Source of the DNA: Siphonodentalium dalli
Taxonomy: Eukaryota; Mollusca; Scaphopoda; Gadilida; Siphonodentaliidae
DNA: 64,000 nucleotides
Direction of reading: 5' to 3'
Assembly (NCBI GenBank): GCA_032622095.1
Contig: CP136068.1
Span: 129,711,989 to 129,775,988, forward strand
The position numbers and the translations under genes were made by a program. Within the stretch, counting starts at the first letter, position 1; each line of letters starts with the position of its first letter. Positions 52,301 to 58,754 of this stretch are shown here, one piece after another. The notes under the pieces are model-generated. The model was not told where the DNA came from and did not search any database. It saw only the letters and a program-made list of their open reading frames with translations.

Positions 52301-55300
52301 ACCGTAAATTAGGGCCGATGAGATCGGCCCCTGGCACTGAAATGGTTAAAGATGTATAATCCAAATTAACGCTCCCAAATTACTATTTCTGTGGCTTCGG
52401 GGGTAAAAATATTTTGATTCGAATCGAGGAACCCATCTATCAAAGATAAGATTGATGGCACAGGATCTTTAATGCTGCACAAGTGCTGCTCCAGGCATGA
52501 AAGGGTTAAACTGAACATAAAGGGCTGGCAATAAATTATGTTCCTTCTTTATCTTTTCAGAAACCATCATCGGACAGTAAACCAGTTATTGTGCAAGGAT
52601 CATCAGACTCCACAGAGAGCATGAGAACAAACCAACCAACATCAGATCAACCACAGGGTCCCAGTTCTGCTTCACCACAGGTAATATTTCTTTCCACAGC
52701 TGTCGATTAAATAATTACTAGCAGATAGATTCCACCGTAGGGCTGCAATGATACACTTCGTCACATTATGAAATGAATCACGATACATGATCAATGATAC
52801 AATACATATCACAATACACTGAATTAGTATTTCCAAATGAATACCGCCTGAATTATCAGAAACAACAAGTTTATAACTGGAGATAGAGTTCATTTTAAAC
52901 TAAAATGGAGTTTAATTGTTGGCTAGATGAGTCAAATATACATAGTATACATGTAAACTTGAGAGATAATTGCAGGTTTTGCTTTTTTACATTAGCCCAT
53001 CTTCAGACATTACTTGATTTCCTGTATCACGATACACATGACATGTATAATTTGAAAGTGTATTGCATTACCTTGAATTCACAATGAATCATTGCAGCCC
53101 TGCTGAGCCGGTGGATTGCAAATTCTGATGACACTCTAATTTAGATATCCATGCATACTTTCAGTGTTGCATTGGCTGTTTTCAAACAACTTTTTAATCT
53201 ATTGAACTTGGACACTGATGTTGGATATTTATCCATGGCTGTAACCATGTCTTTTATTTTGTGCATGCACTTTATTATTTTGTCACATTTAAAGACAAGA
53301 ACAAGGTATGATCTTGTGTGTGTAAACCAGCATAAGCACAGGCTTTAAAATCAATTAATGTATTTAGTAGAAGTTTCGTCTCCTAGCAACCACTATATCA
53401 TCCATTATCCATGATATGTGTATTTACCATGTACATAGTTTACTCAAAAAAGGCCATTGAGTTCTATCGTTATATCAGTTTATCATTTTTCGTAACATTT
53501 TTTTCATCGAAAATACACTTTTTCTTTAAATAAACCAACGCCCAAAAATTCCACCTCTTTTCGGGGGTTGTGGAGTCAGCAACTTTTTATTATTTATTTT
53601 TCTTATGTGTACCAGAAATAAGAGGTTACTAACCACTTGCAACATGGCTTAATCAAAGTTGTAGTACCAAAGTAGTGATTTGTTTCTTTCCAATTAGGGC
53701 TTTATTATTCTTAAACCATAATTAAACCTTTCATGTTTAGGCGTCTATTTCTGCTGAAAGCACAGTTCCAGAAACAAGTGATGATTTGGTGAAAACACGA
53801 TTTATAGTTAATGAGGAGCAGCGACAGATTAAGGAAGATTTCTTTAAGAAGCAGCGAGATGAGGCTAGAAGGTTCGCAACAGAGGAGAAAAAACAGAAGA
53901 AGTTGGTATGTCACTTTTCTATGAAGATTTTTAACCCTTCCATGACAGGAGATTCCGGAATTTTTGTGAAAGCCCTGTGCCAATGCATTCTCTTATATAT
54001 GCGAGTCTCCCATGGGAGCCTCGCATATATAAGAGAATGCATTGGCTTAACAAAATTGACCTTGACCTTGTATGCCAGTGTATTGTCTTATATATGTGAG
54101 GCTCCCTATGAGACTCTGATATATAAGAGAATGCATTGGTACAGGGTCTTTAATGCTGCACCAGCGCAGCTCCCATCATGAAAGGATTATAGTGTTGCTG
54201 AGGTGACCAATTGTTCAATTCTGACAGAAATCTTGTTTCCTCGCAGCTGGCAATTCAATATAGTGATGCCACCAAACTGCATTCATACTAAACCAGACAC
54301 CCTGTTTGAGCAATCAGCCCTGTTAACCGTTTCATGACGGGCACTGCGCTGGTGCAGCATTAAAGATTACGTGCCAATGCATTCTCTTATATATTTGAGT
54401 CTTCCATAGGGAGCCTCGCATATATAAGAGAATGCACTGGATTACAAGGTTAAGGTAAATATTGTTAGGCCAATGCATTGTCTTATTATGCCCCCGATCT
54501 CCGATGGAGATTTGGGGGTATATAGTGGAGCCCTCCGTCCGTCTGTCCGTCCTTCCGTCCGTCGTCCTTCCATCCGTTCTTCCTTCCGTCCATGTTTACT
54601 AATGACTACTTATGTGGCTAAGATTGTGTAAAATGGATATTTATGTGCATAACTTCAGTTGCGTGGCTAGCCACGTAACAGCTTTCAGATGGACGTTCAA
54701 AAATGATCTATTTGGCCTAATCAGCTTATTTAATTTTGTAGTCACTCAAAATTTGGAAACAAAAAGTCCATCGATTTAGACATCCATGACCTGCCAATAG
54801 GAGATGTTGGACACTGACTGACATTTATGTGGCTAGCCACCCAATCATGGACCTGTCAGTTTCTCCTATTCCACTGTCCCAGTTGCTGTGTGCAAGTTTT
54901 TGAGTTTTAATCAGCTTCTTCTGCTTTTATTCCAACATGTTATGAATCCATAATCTGGAGTTTTATCACTATCTACTACTTGATAGCCACATAAAATTTT
55001 ATGGCTACTTGAGAAGCCACATAAAAACTAAAGCCACATTACCATTTCTAGCCACATAGGTCGGAGCCACATATCTACCCATTTGTTCGTATGTCTGTCC
55101 TTCCGTCCGTACGAACGTTTCAACTCATAACTTTGGTTTCGCTAACTCAATTCAGTTGATCTTTGGTATGCTAATAGACCAGCCGGGGGGGGATAAGATT
55201 TCCCCATAACTGCGGTTTCGTCCACCCATTTTTTCCAGAGTTACGCCCCTTTTTGGACTTAGAAAATTGTCGGCCCGTACTAACGTTTCAACTCATAACT

Positions 55301-57897
55301 TTGGTTTCGCTAATTCAATTCAGTTGATATTTGGTATGCCAATAGACCAGCCGGGGGGACAAGATTTCCCCATAGCCGTGGTTTCGTCCGCCCATTTTTT
55401 CCAGAGTTACACCCCTTTTTGGACTTAGAAAATTCAGGTTTTCTGCTACTTTTTTTGGTTTCCAGATGATAACTTGATTTTGGATTGTTTACTCATGAAT
55501 AACATAACTTTACAAAGTGCCATTTAATAAGCATTTGCACAAAAATAAGAAAAATCCTCTCTGATTGTACAGTCGGGGGCGTTACCTCCGCCCAGCGGTG
55601 CACTTGTATATGAGAGGCTCCCTATGGGAGACTCGCATATATAAGATAATGCATTGGCACAGGGTTTTCGTAAAAATTTCAGGAAGCTCCAGTCATGGAA
55701 GGGTTAATTTAGCATTGGACTATCAGCTGAGCCAAGGCAAAAATAAATTCGTCAGCTAATTTTTAGCTCAGGCAAATTTCAGAACCTGTGCCAATGTTTT
55801 GTGCAAAATTGAAACATATTAATTTCAGAACCTGTGCCAATGTTTTGTGCAAAATTGAAACATATTGCTGCAGATTTTGTCTTAGTGTCATACTGTGGAA
55901 GTCTTCAGACAGCAAAAAATTTATTGTTTGCCAAGGACTGCTGAGATAACAAGGACTATATTGATAATCAACAATTTTAAGTCAGACCCAACCCAACCAA
56001 AGACTTCCATGATAATGCAGCTGCACCAAGATCCAGTTGTAAACTGACATTACATGTGTAGAGCACGCAACTATATAGTGGATCCTAGGCTAAGTTTCTG
56101 GCTTTTGCAATTTTTTAATTTAAGTAAATTTTTGCTAATTAACAAGGCTGACTATAGACCTAATAATCAAGTTTTTTAATCTTAAATAACTGTTATTAAA
56201 CCTATCCAATGACATCTTGCTCAAGTACTGAGGAAAACATTATTTTACCTGATGAATTGTCTACTAACTTAAATTTTTTTTAACTATTCCATGACTGCAG
56301 ATTCCTGCAATTTCGCAAAACCCTGTGCCGATGCATTCTCTTTTAAAGTGAGTCTCCCTTAGGGAGCTTCTCAAATATATGAGAATGCATTTGCCTAACA
56401 ATATTTACCTTGAAATTGTAGAAATTGAGTAGGAAAAAAAAAAATTGCAATTAGCACTTATGTTATTTCCTCCTCTGAGTTTAACCCTTTGAGTGTCAGG
56501 TCAGGTATCAACCCATATACCCTGTGCCAATGCATTCTCTTATATATGCGAGTCGACCATAGGTCGCCTCGCATATATAAGAGAATGCATTGGCCTAACA
56601 ATTTTTCATCATTTGTTAATATTTTTTACAATTTTTTACAATTTTAATAATTTTTTACTTTTTTTACTTTTTTTAGGGCCGATTTTACAGACCATAAATT
56701 AGGGCCGATGAAATCGGCCCCTGGCACTGAAAGGGTTAATACCTATAGCAAATAAAAAAATAATATTAAATAGTTATCGAGCCAGGCTATCAACTAAAAC
56801 TATTTCTAATTGGCTGTATGTGAGACTAACCTCCCAAAAACAGTTCTTGGACACCAATCAGAAGGAGAATAATTGCAGTGCTTGCAAACTTTGAATTTTT
56901 TTAAACATACTCTATTACAGACTTATTTCACCATTTCATCTAAAATTAATATGTATTACATTCAATTTAAGATTTTTGTTATCTTAATACCTAATTTTTT
57001 TTTATAAAATAAAAACATACTAGTCTCATATATATTTTGAAGACCTCTGTCTGTATGTTTGTTTGTCTGTCATTAATACAAATCTACGATTCTCGACCGA
57101 TCGGGACGAAACTTGGTACGTGTGTGTAGTTTGACCAGGCGGTCGACGTTGTCGTATTGGCGAGCCCGTGCGGCGCCAGCTTCGCGCATGCGCAGACGAG
57201 ATCTCGGAAACAGGTGGAGCTATCGATTTGAAATTTGCTATGTGAATGTATCTTGCTCCGGATACGAATTTTATCGGGTCGCCGAGCCCGTGCGCGCCAG
57301 TTTCGCGCATGCGCAGACCAGATCTCGGAAACGGGTAGAGCTATCGACTTGAAATTTGGTATGTGAATGTATCTTGCCCCGGATACAAATTTTATCGGGT
57401 CGCCGAGCCCGTGCGACGCCAGCTTCGCGCAGACCAGATCTCGGAAACGGGTGGAGCTATCGACTTGAAATTTGGTTTTTGAATAGCCCGGACAACGTCG
57501 GGCTCATCGGCTAGTATTATATAAACTTAAAAAAATATTTTTATTTTTATTTTGTTTGCTCATCCCACCCCTATCTTTTCAAATAATTATCCGTAAACAA
57601 ACAAATGAAAAAAAGTGGCCTCATCTATGTTATATATATACAATTTTGTGTGGTTTTATAAATTTGCTAATTTATTTGACAATTCCACCCATGATTCTCT
57701 TTGTTGAAATCATGTGTATATATTTGTAGCAACATGATCGAGTTTTAAAACAGATTGCCGACGATAAGGCTTATAAGGCTGCTATAAAGAGACCCCACGG
57801 CGTAGAAACAAAGTCACCACAAGCAGCTCAGGAGACCGTCGTCAAAGCAGATGATTGCAGTGCAGCTCAACAAGGAGCTAAACAGACACTGCTGCAG
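43324..57897 (+). CDS. UBA/coiled-coil protein, probably UBX family; 6 exons, 3' end outside the window
   Basis: Exons: 43324-43374, 45573-45679, 47948-48014, 52561-52680, 53741-53905, 57730-57897. All introns are GT-AG and all phases agree, giving 226 residues with no stop. Residues ~19-57 form a UBA domain (MGF at 29-31, AVEWL at 50-54), which binds ubiquitin. Residues ~60-130 are a polar Ser/Pro/Gln linker. Residues ~134-190 are a highly charged helix (NEEQRQIKEDFFKKQRDEAR, then VLKQIADDKA), predicted coiled coil. UBA, then coiled coil with a QIADDK-type end, is the layout preceding the UBX domain in UBXN1/SAKS1-type p97 adaptors. No UBX domain is visible, so 3' exons should lie beyond the window or in the repeat-rich tail. 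An in-frame ATG 14 codons upstream (43282) is less likely, as it adds an unremarkable aromatic stretch. Family assignment is inference; exon structure is read directly. Confidence 0.85.
43434..43515. repeat. homopolymer and TA tracts in intron 1
   Basis: A poly-A run (~43434-43453), a short TA run and a poly-C/poly-A junction (43504-43524). Length calls here are unreliable in most assemblies. Confidence 0.9.
43605..43700. repeat. dispersed repeat with 'acctacgc' motif
   Basis: Repeats of 'gggacctacgc' that match the reverse complement of 39215-39262. The class is unknown and no ends were found. Confidence 0.5.
44133..44348. repeat. 72-bp tandem repeat, exactly three copies
   Basis: Units start at 44133, 44205 and 44277. 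By eye the three are identical, from 'acggttactggacatactag' to 'acaactaatat', implying recent amplification. It lies in intron 1. Because 72 is a multiple of 3 it yields a spurious repetitive frame on the minus strand. Confidence 0.96.
44627..44658. repeat. collapsed palindrome (half-hairpin remnant)
   Basis: Reads 'gccaatgcattctcttatat' then jumps to 'atgcaatggcc'. It is the outer parts of the 69-nt palindrome with the apex and most of one arm deleted, as expected when a long hairpin is excised during replication. Confidence 0.75.
44752..44820. repeat. 69-nt palindrome, CGACC apex (family A MITE)
   Basis: 27-bp stem from GCCAATGCATTC to GCGAG, a G/A off-centre mismatch, apex CGACC-TAT-GGTCG, then the complementary arm with one change (ctcgCttat). 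Confidence 0.95.
44875..45039. mobile_element. short inverted-repeat element, ~165 bp
   Basis: CCAAATTAATGGAGTTTGAA... at the left and its near reverse complement ending in ttcattaatttgg at the right, about 35 bp of inverted homology. Likely a MITE in intron 1. The target duplication is not clear. Confidence 0.7.
45142..45516. mobile_element. TA-flanked MITE (family E), copy 2
   Basis: Ends CCCCGCTGGACAAAACAAGT... and ...GTTTTGTCAAGCAGGG, flanked by TA (45140-45141, 45517-45518). It is inverted relative to 42608-43004, with the same internal array of GGCCGAACGGCAAGTACACC-like motifs in slightly different number. It ends only 56 bp before exon 2. Confidence 0.87.
45573..45679 (+). CDS. UBA gene exon 2 (UBA core)
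   Basis: Acceptor TTTTAATTTCAG. Encodes NIDDVMACLLSMGFEIKDCQ... to AAVE plus two bases of a Trp codon, then donor GTGAGT. It carries most of the UBA three-helix bundle. A hAT element begins 33 bp after the exon and a MITE ends 56 bp before it. Confidence 0.9.
45713..46765. mobile_element. non-autonomous hAT element in intron 2
   Basis: Ends CAGGGTTTCCGCTA... and ...TAGTGGAAACCCTG, flanked by CCTATGA on both sides, a 7-8 bp duplication of hAT type. About 1.05 kb with no transposase domain. It begins 33 bp after the exon 2 donor. Confidence 0.8.
46964..47020. repeat. degraded palindrome (family D MITE)
   Basis: Arms gccagtgcattct... and ...ataagagaatgcactggc remain. The apex is lost or altered and the outer arms are kept, including a paired change (cAatg to cAgtg, with cActg opposite). 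Confidence 0.8.
47048..47116. repeat. 69-nt palindrome, CTCYC apex (family D MITE)
   Basis: Same stem base as the other palindromes. The apex reads CTCTC-TTTG-GGAG with the mismatch as G/A, so it is the reverse orientation of the 53979 copy. Confidence 0.93.
47202..47597 (-). mobile_element. TTAA-flanked MITE (family K), copy 2
   Basis: Inverted copy of 30679-31125. TTAA lies at 47198-47201 and 47598-47601, with ends AGGTACACAATCTGATTTAA... and ...AATCGGATTGAGTACCT. The interior shares the 'gttgttgctgttggaatctg' block in reverse complement. It sits in intron 2. Confidence 0.87.
47948..48014 (+). CDS. UBA gene exon 3
   Basis: Acceptor TTTTAG; the first base completes the Trp codon. Encodes LIAGKPGYAESNKPRLNLMS PQ, then donor GTATGT. 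It completes the UBA domain (AVEWLI). Confidence 0.88.
48187..48545. repeat. internal tandem repeat of a molluscan-type dispersed repeat
   Basis: The block beginning 'gatgataactttaggaagtc' occurs at about 48189 and 48415, followed by 'atttggtatgtgagtttac' and 'accagagttatggcc'-type sequence. A shorter third relative lies near 48290-48330. Period ~226 bp, in intron 3. Confidence 0.85.
49130..50387. mobile_element. non-autonomous hAT element with perfect 8-bp target duplication
   Basis: Ends TAGAGCTGAAACGGTT... and ...AAACCGTTTCAGCTCTA, flanked by identical GCAATCTC at 49122-49129 and 50388-50395. Subterminal AACCGGTTAGC / CGGTTAACC repeats occur at both ends, as often in hAT elements. The ~1.26-kb interior has no recognisable transposase frame. 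It lies in intron 3. Confidence 0.95.
50602..50670. repeat. 69-nt palindrome, CGACC apex (family A MITE)
   Basis: Perfect 27-bp stem base, T/C mismatch, apex CGACC-ATA-GGTCG. It is the cleanest example of the T/C orientation. Confidence 0.97.
50749..50817. repeat. 69-nt palindrome, CGACC apex, reverse orientation
   Basis: Perfect 27-bp stem base, G/A mismatch, apex CGACC-TAT-GGTCG. It is the exact reverse complement of the copy at 50602-50670. Confidence 0.97.
51893..52345. mobile_element. piggyBac-like MITE, family B, copy 1
   Basis: TTAA at 51889-51892 and 52346-52349. Ends CCCTTTGAGTGCCAGG... and ...CCTGGCACTGAAATGG. Contains one palindrome (51940-52008) and a GGGCCGAT...ATCGGCCC subterminal pair near the right end. 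It sits in intron 3 and shares its right TTAA with the next element. Confidence 0.92.
51940..52008. repeat. 69-nt palindrome, CGACC apex (family B MITE)
   Basis: Same stem base and T/C mismatch, apex CGACC-ACA-GGTCG. It has a few unpaired substitutions (gcTaatg, cgcaAat, gAattgg), so it is slightly decayed. Confidence 0.94.
52350..52505. mobile_element. composite remnant of family K and family D MITEs
   Basis: Begins with a family K-like end directly after the shared TTAA (aGATGTATAATCCAAATTAACG, cf. 47202-47225) and the adjoining 'aaattactatttctgtgg' block. It then switches to a family D right end ('aatgctgcacaagtgctgct', catgaaaggg) that finishes at TTAA 52506-52509. It looks like the outcome of nested insertion plus deletion. 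Confidence 0.7.
52561..52680 (+). CDS. UBA gene exon 4 (polar linker)
   Basis: Acceptor TTTATCTTTTCAG, 40 codons in phase 0, then donor GTAATA. The composition is Ser/Pro/Gln/Thr-rich (for example TNQPTSDQPQGPSSASPQ), as expected of a disordered linker. Confidence 0.85.
52738..53102. mobile_element. hAT-like MITE in intron 4
   Basis: Ends TAGGGCTGCAATGAT... and ...ATCATTGCAGCCCT, a common hAT terminus. About 365 bp with internal 'cacgatacatga' repeats. A clean 8-bp duplication was not found, so the exact ends are approximate. Confidence 0.65.
53741..53905 (+). CDS. UBA gene exon 5 (coiled coil)
   Basis: Acceptor CATGTTTAG, 55 codons in phase 0, then donor GTATGT. It ends in RDEARRFATEEKKQKKL, a charged helix. 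Translating past the donor enters a MITE, which confirms the exon end. Confidence 0.88.
53979..54046. repeat. 68-nt palindrome, CTCCC apex (family D MITE)
   Basis: Perfect 27-bp stem base, T/C mismatch, fully palindromic apex CTCCCATGGGAG. It is the cleanest example of the second apex type. Confidence 0.97.
54074..54140. repeat. decayed palindrome, CTCCC-type apex (family D MITE)
   Basis: Arms gccagtgtattgtctt... and ...aagagaatgcattggt; apex gctccctatgagactc with small deletions. Confidence 0.85.
54373..54441. repeat. palindrome, CTTCC/GGGAG apex (family D MITE)
   Basis: Stem base as elsewhere with small changes (atatTtgag, gcaCtgg). The apex belongs to the CTCCC type. Confidence 0.9.
54487..55606. 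mobile_element. ~1.1-kb element inserted in a palindrome
   Basis: Starts with the foldback TGCCCCCGATCTCCGATGG...GGGGG followed by 'tatatagtggagccctccg' and a long CCGTCCGT-rich microsatellite, a start well known from dispersed molluscan repeats. It ends 'cagtcgggggcgttacctcc' then gcacttg. The interior has short GTGGCTAGCCAC-type palindromes and a 165-bp tandem pair (about 55118 and 55283). Its borders are inferred from the broken host palindrome, whose sequence rejoins within one or two AT bases. No coding region or known transposase. Confidence 0.8.
55609..55657. repeat. right part of a split palindrome, CTCCC apex
   Basis: 'gaggctccctatgggagact' and the right arm ...cgcatatataagaTaatgcattggc. 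The left arm lies at 54469-54486, on the other side of the insertion. Confidence 0.9.
55775..55866. repeat. 46-bp tandem duplication
   Basis: Two consecutive identical copies from 'aatttcagaacctgtgcc' to 'gaaacatatt'. Confidence 0.95.
56284..56394. mobile_element. family D MITE remnant with palindrome
   Basis: Begins after TTAA (56280-56283) with CTATTCCATGACTGCAG, then 'aaaccctgtgccg' and a palindrome at 56327-56394 with apex CTCCC-TTA-GGGAG and several stem mutations. The right terminus is not found. Confidence 0.75.
56485..56735. mobile_element. piggyBac-like MITE, family B, copy 2
   Basis: TTAA at 56481-56484 and 56736-56739. Ends CCCTTTGAGTGTCAGG... and ...CCTGGCACTGAAAGGG. Same layout as 51893-52345 with a shorter AT-rich middle, and one palindrome. 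Confidence 0.93.
56526..56594. repeat. 69-nt palindrome, CGACC apex (family B MITE)
   Basis: Identical by eye to the family A copy at 50602-50670: 27-bp perfect stem base, T/C mismatch, CGACC-ATA-GGTCG. Confidence 0.97.
57024..57514 (+). mobile_element. non-autonomous Helitron-like element
   Basis: The 3' end has the Helitron signature: hairpin GCCCGGACAACGTCGGGC (57486-57503), 7 bases, then CTAG followed by T. The 5' end starts TCTCATATAT and has the usual tgtctgtatgtttgtttgtc stretch. The interior has about three copies of a ~122-bp unit with 'gcgcatgcgcaga', 'gatctcggaaac' and 'tatcgacttgaaatttgg'. The base before the 5' TC is G rather than the usual A, so that end is approximate. It lies in intron 5. 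Confidence 0.8.
57730..57897 (+). CDS. UBA gene exon 6 (last visible exon)
   Basis: Acceptor TATTTGTAG, 56 codons in phase 0, then donor GTATAC. It begins QHDRVLKQIADDKAYKAAIK, the end of the coiled coil, followed by an Ala/Gln/Lys-rich linker. The next exon was not identified. Confidence 0.85.
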
Positions 57898-58202
57898 GTA
57901 TACATTTTTCATTCATTGACCAGTTGGGGTGGGATGTTCACATGCCTCAATATATGATGCTGGACATTTGCAGAAGGAGGTCCCTAGAGCAGGTACCAGC
58001 ATAGAAGGCGACTTGAGAGATAAATACTCTATAAATAATGTGCCACTTTTCCCTAATTTTGTCCCTGGGAGAAGTGACCTCTCTCATATACAAGTGTGCA
58101 TATTTCCCAACAGCATATTTAAAGTATATTTACTGATTATAATGGTGTTTTTACTCACTATAATGGTTTTATAAATGGTCTCTTGTGTTGCAGCATACTG
58201 CA

Positions 58203-58310
58203 CAGGATTGCCAAAGTACCGACGGTACCACAACTTTCGGTACCGGTTCCGTACTGATGTTCAGTACCGCAAATCGGTATTGGTACTCATTGAGTGTACT
58301 TTTATACTGC
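58203..58310. mobile_element. hAT-like left end with GGTACC repeats
   Basis: CAGGATTGCCAAAGTACCGA... followed by repeated GGTACCG / cggtattggtac motifs, a common hAT terminus design. No matching right end was found in the window. A good splice acceptor (cttgtgttgcag) ends just before it at about 58193, so an exon of the UBA gene starting there cannot be excluded. Confidence 0.4.
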
Positions 58311-58546
58311 AAATAACTTTGGTTCCGTGGGTTTCCATCATCAATTATTTGTTAAGTTCGAGGTTTAGTCAAACAACTCGAATAAAAATCGCAATGACAT
58401 TTATGATTAAGTTGTTGTCTGCGGCGGTTTTCGGCAAGTCGCGAATGGATGATTTTTTTAAAAGATGGAACGAATGTATACATGTATGTTTGACTACTGG
58501 GCCGGCTAAAATCGTAGGCTTGTATGGATGATACACGGTACACCAT

Positions 58547-58754
58547 ATTTTTTCCGCCAAGGAGAAGCCCTTCAACTGAACTATATGGATTATTATCCTC
58601 GGCCTTGTGTTATCAGGAGGGTTAAAATTTATTGTCCGTTTATTTGCCTACTCCGGTCAATCAGCGACTCCGGTCAATCAGCGCTCGGATTAGCTCACGC
58701 ATGCGTCCCGTGCAAATCCCGCGCTCTTAACAATTCATCTAGCCAGTTTTATTT
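58547..58754. mobile_element. MITE family T, truncated copy
   Basis: Starts 'ttttccgccaaggagaagcc' and shares ~200 bp with the reverse complement of 63655-63870, including the duplicated TCCGGTCAATCAGCG block. The far terminus is missing. Confidence 0.8.

Larger units (their letters stand above)
53935..54186. mobile_element. piggyBac-like MITE, family D, copy 2
   Basis: TTAA at 53931-53934, then CCCTTCCATGACAGGAG. The right end catgaaagga is followed by TTAT, a one-base mutated TTAA. It contains two palindromes joined by the 'aaaattgaccttgacc' spacer. It begins 25 bp after the exon 5 donor. Confidence 0.85.
54327..55703. mobile_element. piggyBac-like MITE, family D, copy 3, split by an insertion
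   Basis: TTAA at 54323-54326 and 55704-55707. Ends CCGTTTCATGACGGGCAC... and ...CTCCAGTCATGGAAGGG. It carries one palindrome at 54373-54441 and a second split into 54469-54486 and about 55607-55657 by a ~1.1-kb insertion. Confidence 0.85.

Noticed and set aside
53786-54181. 131-codon frame as a complete exon
   Set aside because: The part after 53905 runs into a MITE and its palindromes, and a GTATGT donor marks the true exon end.
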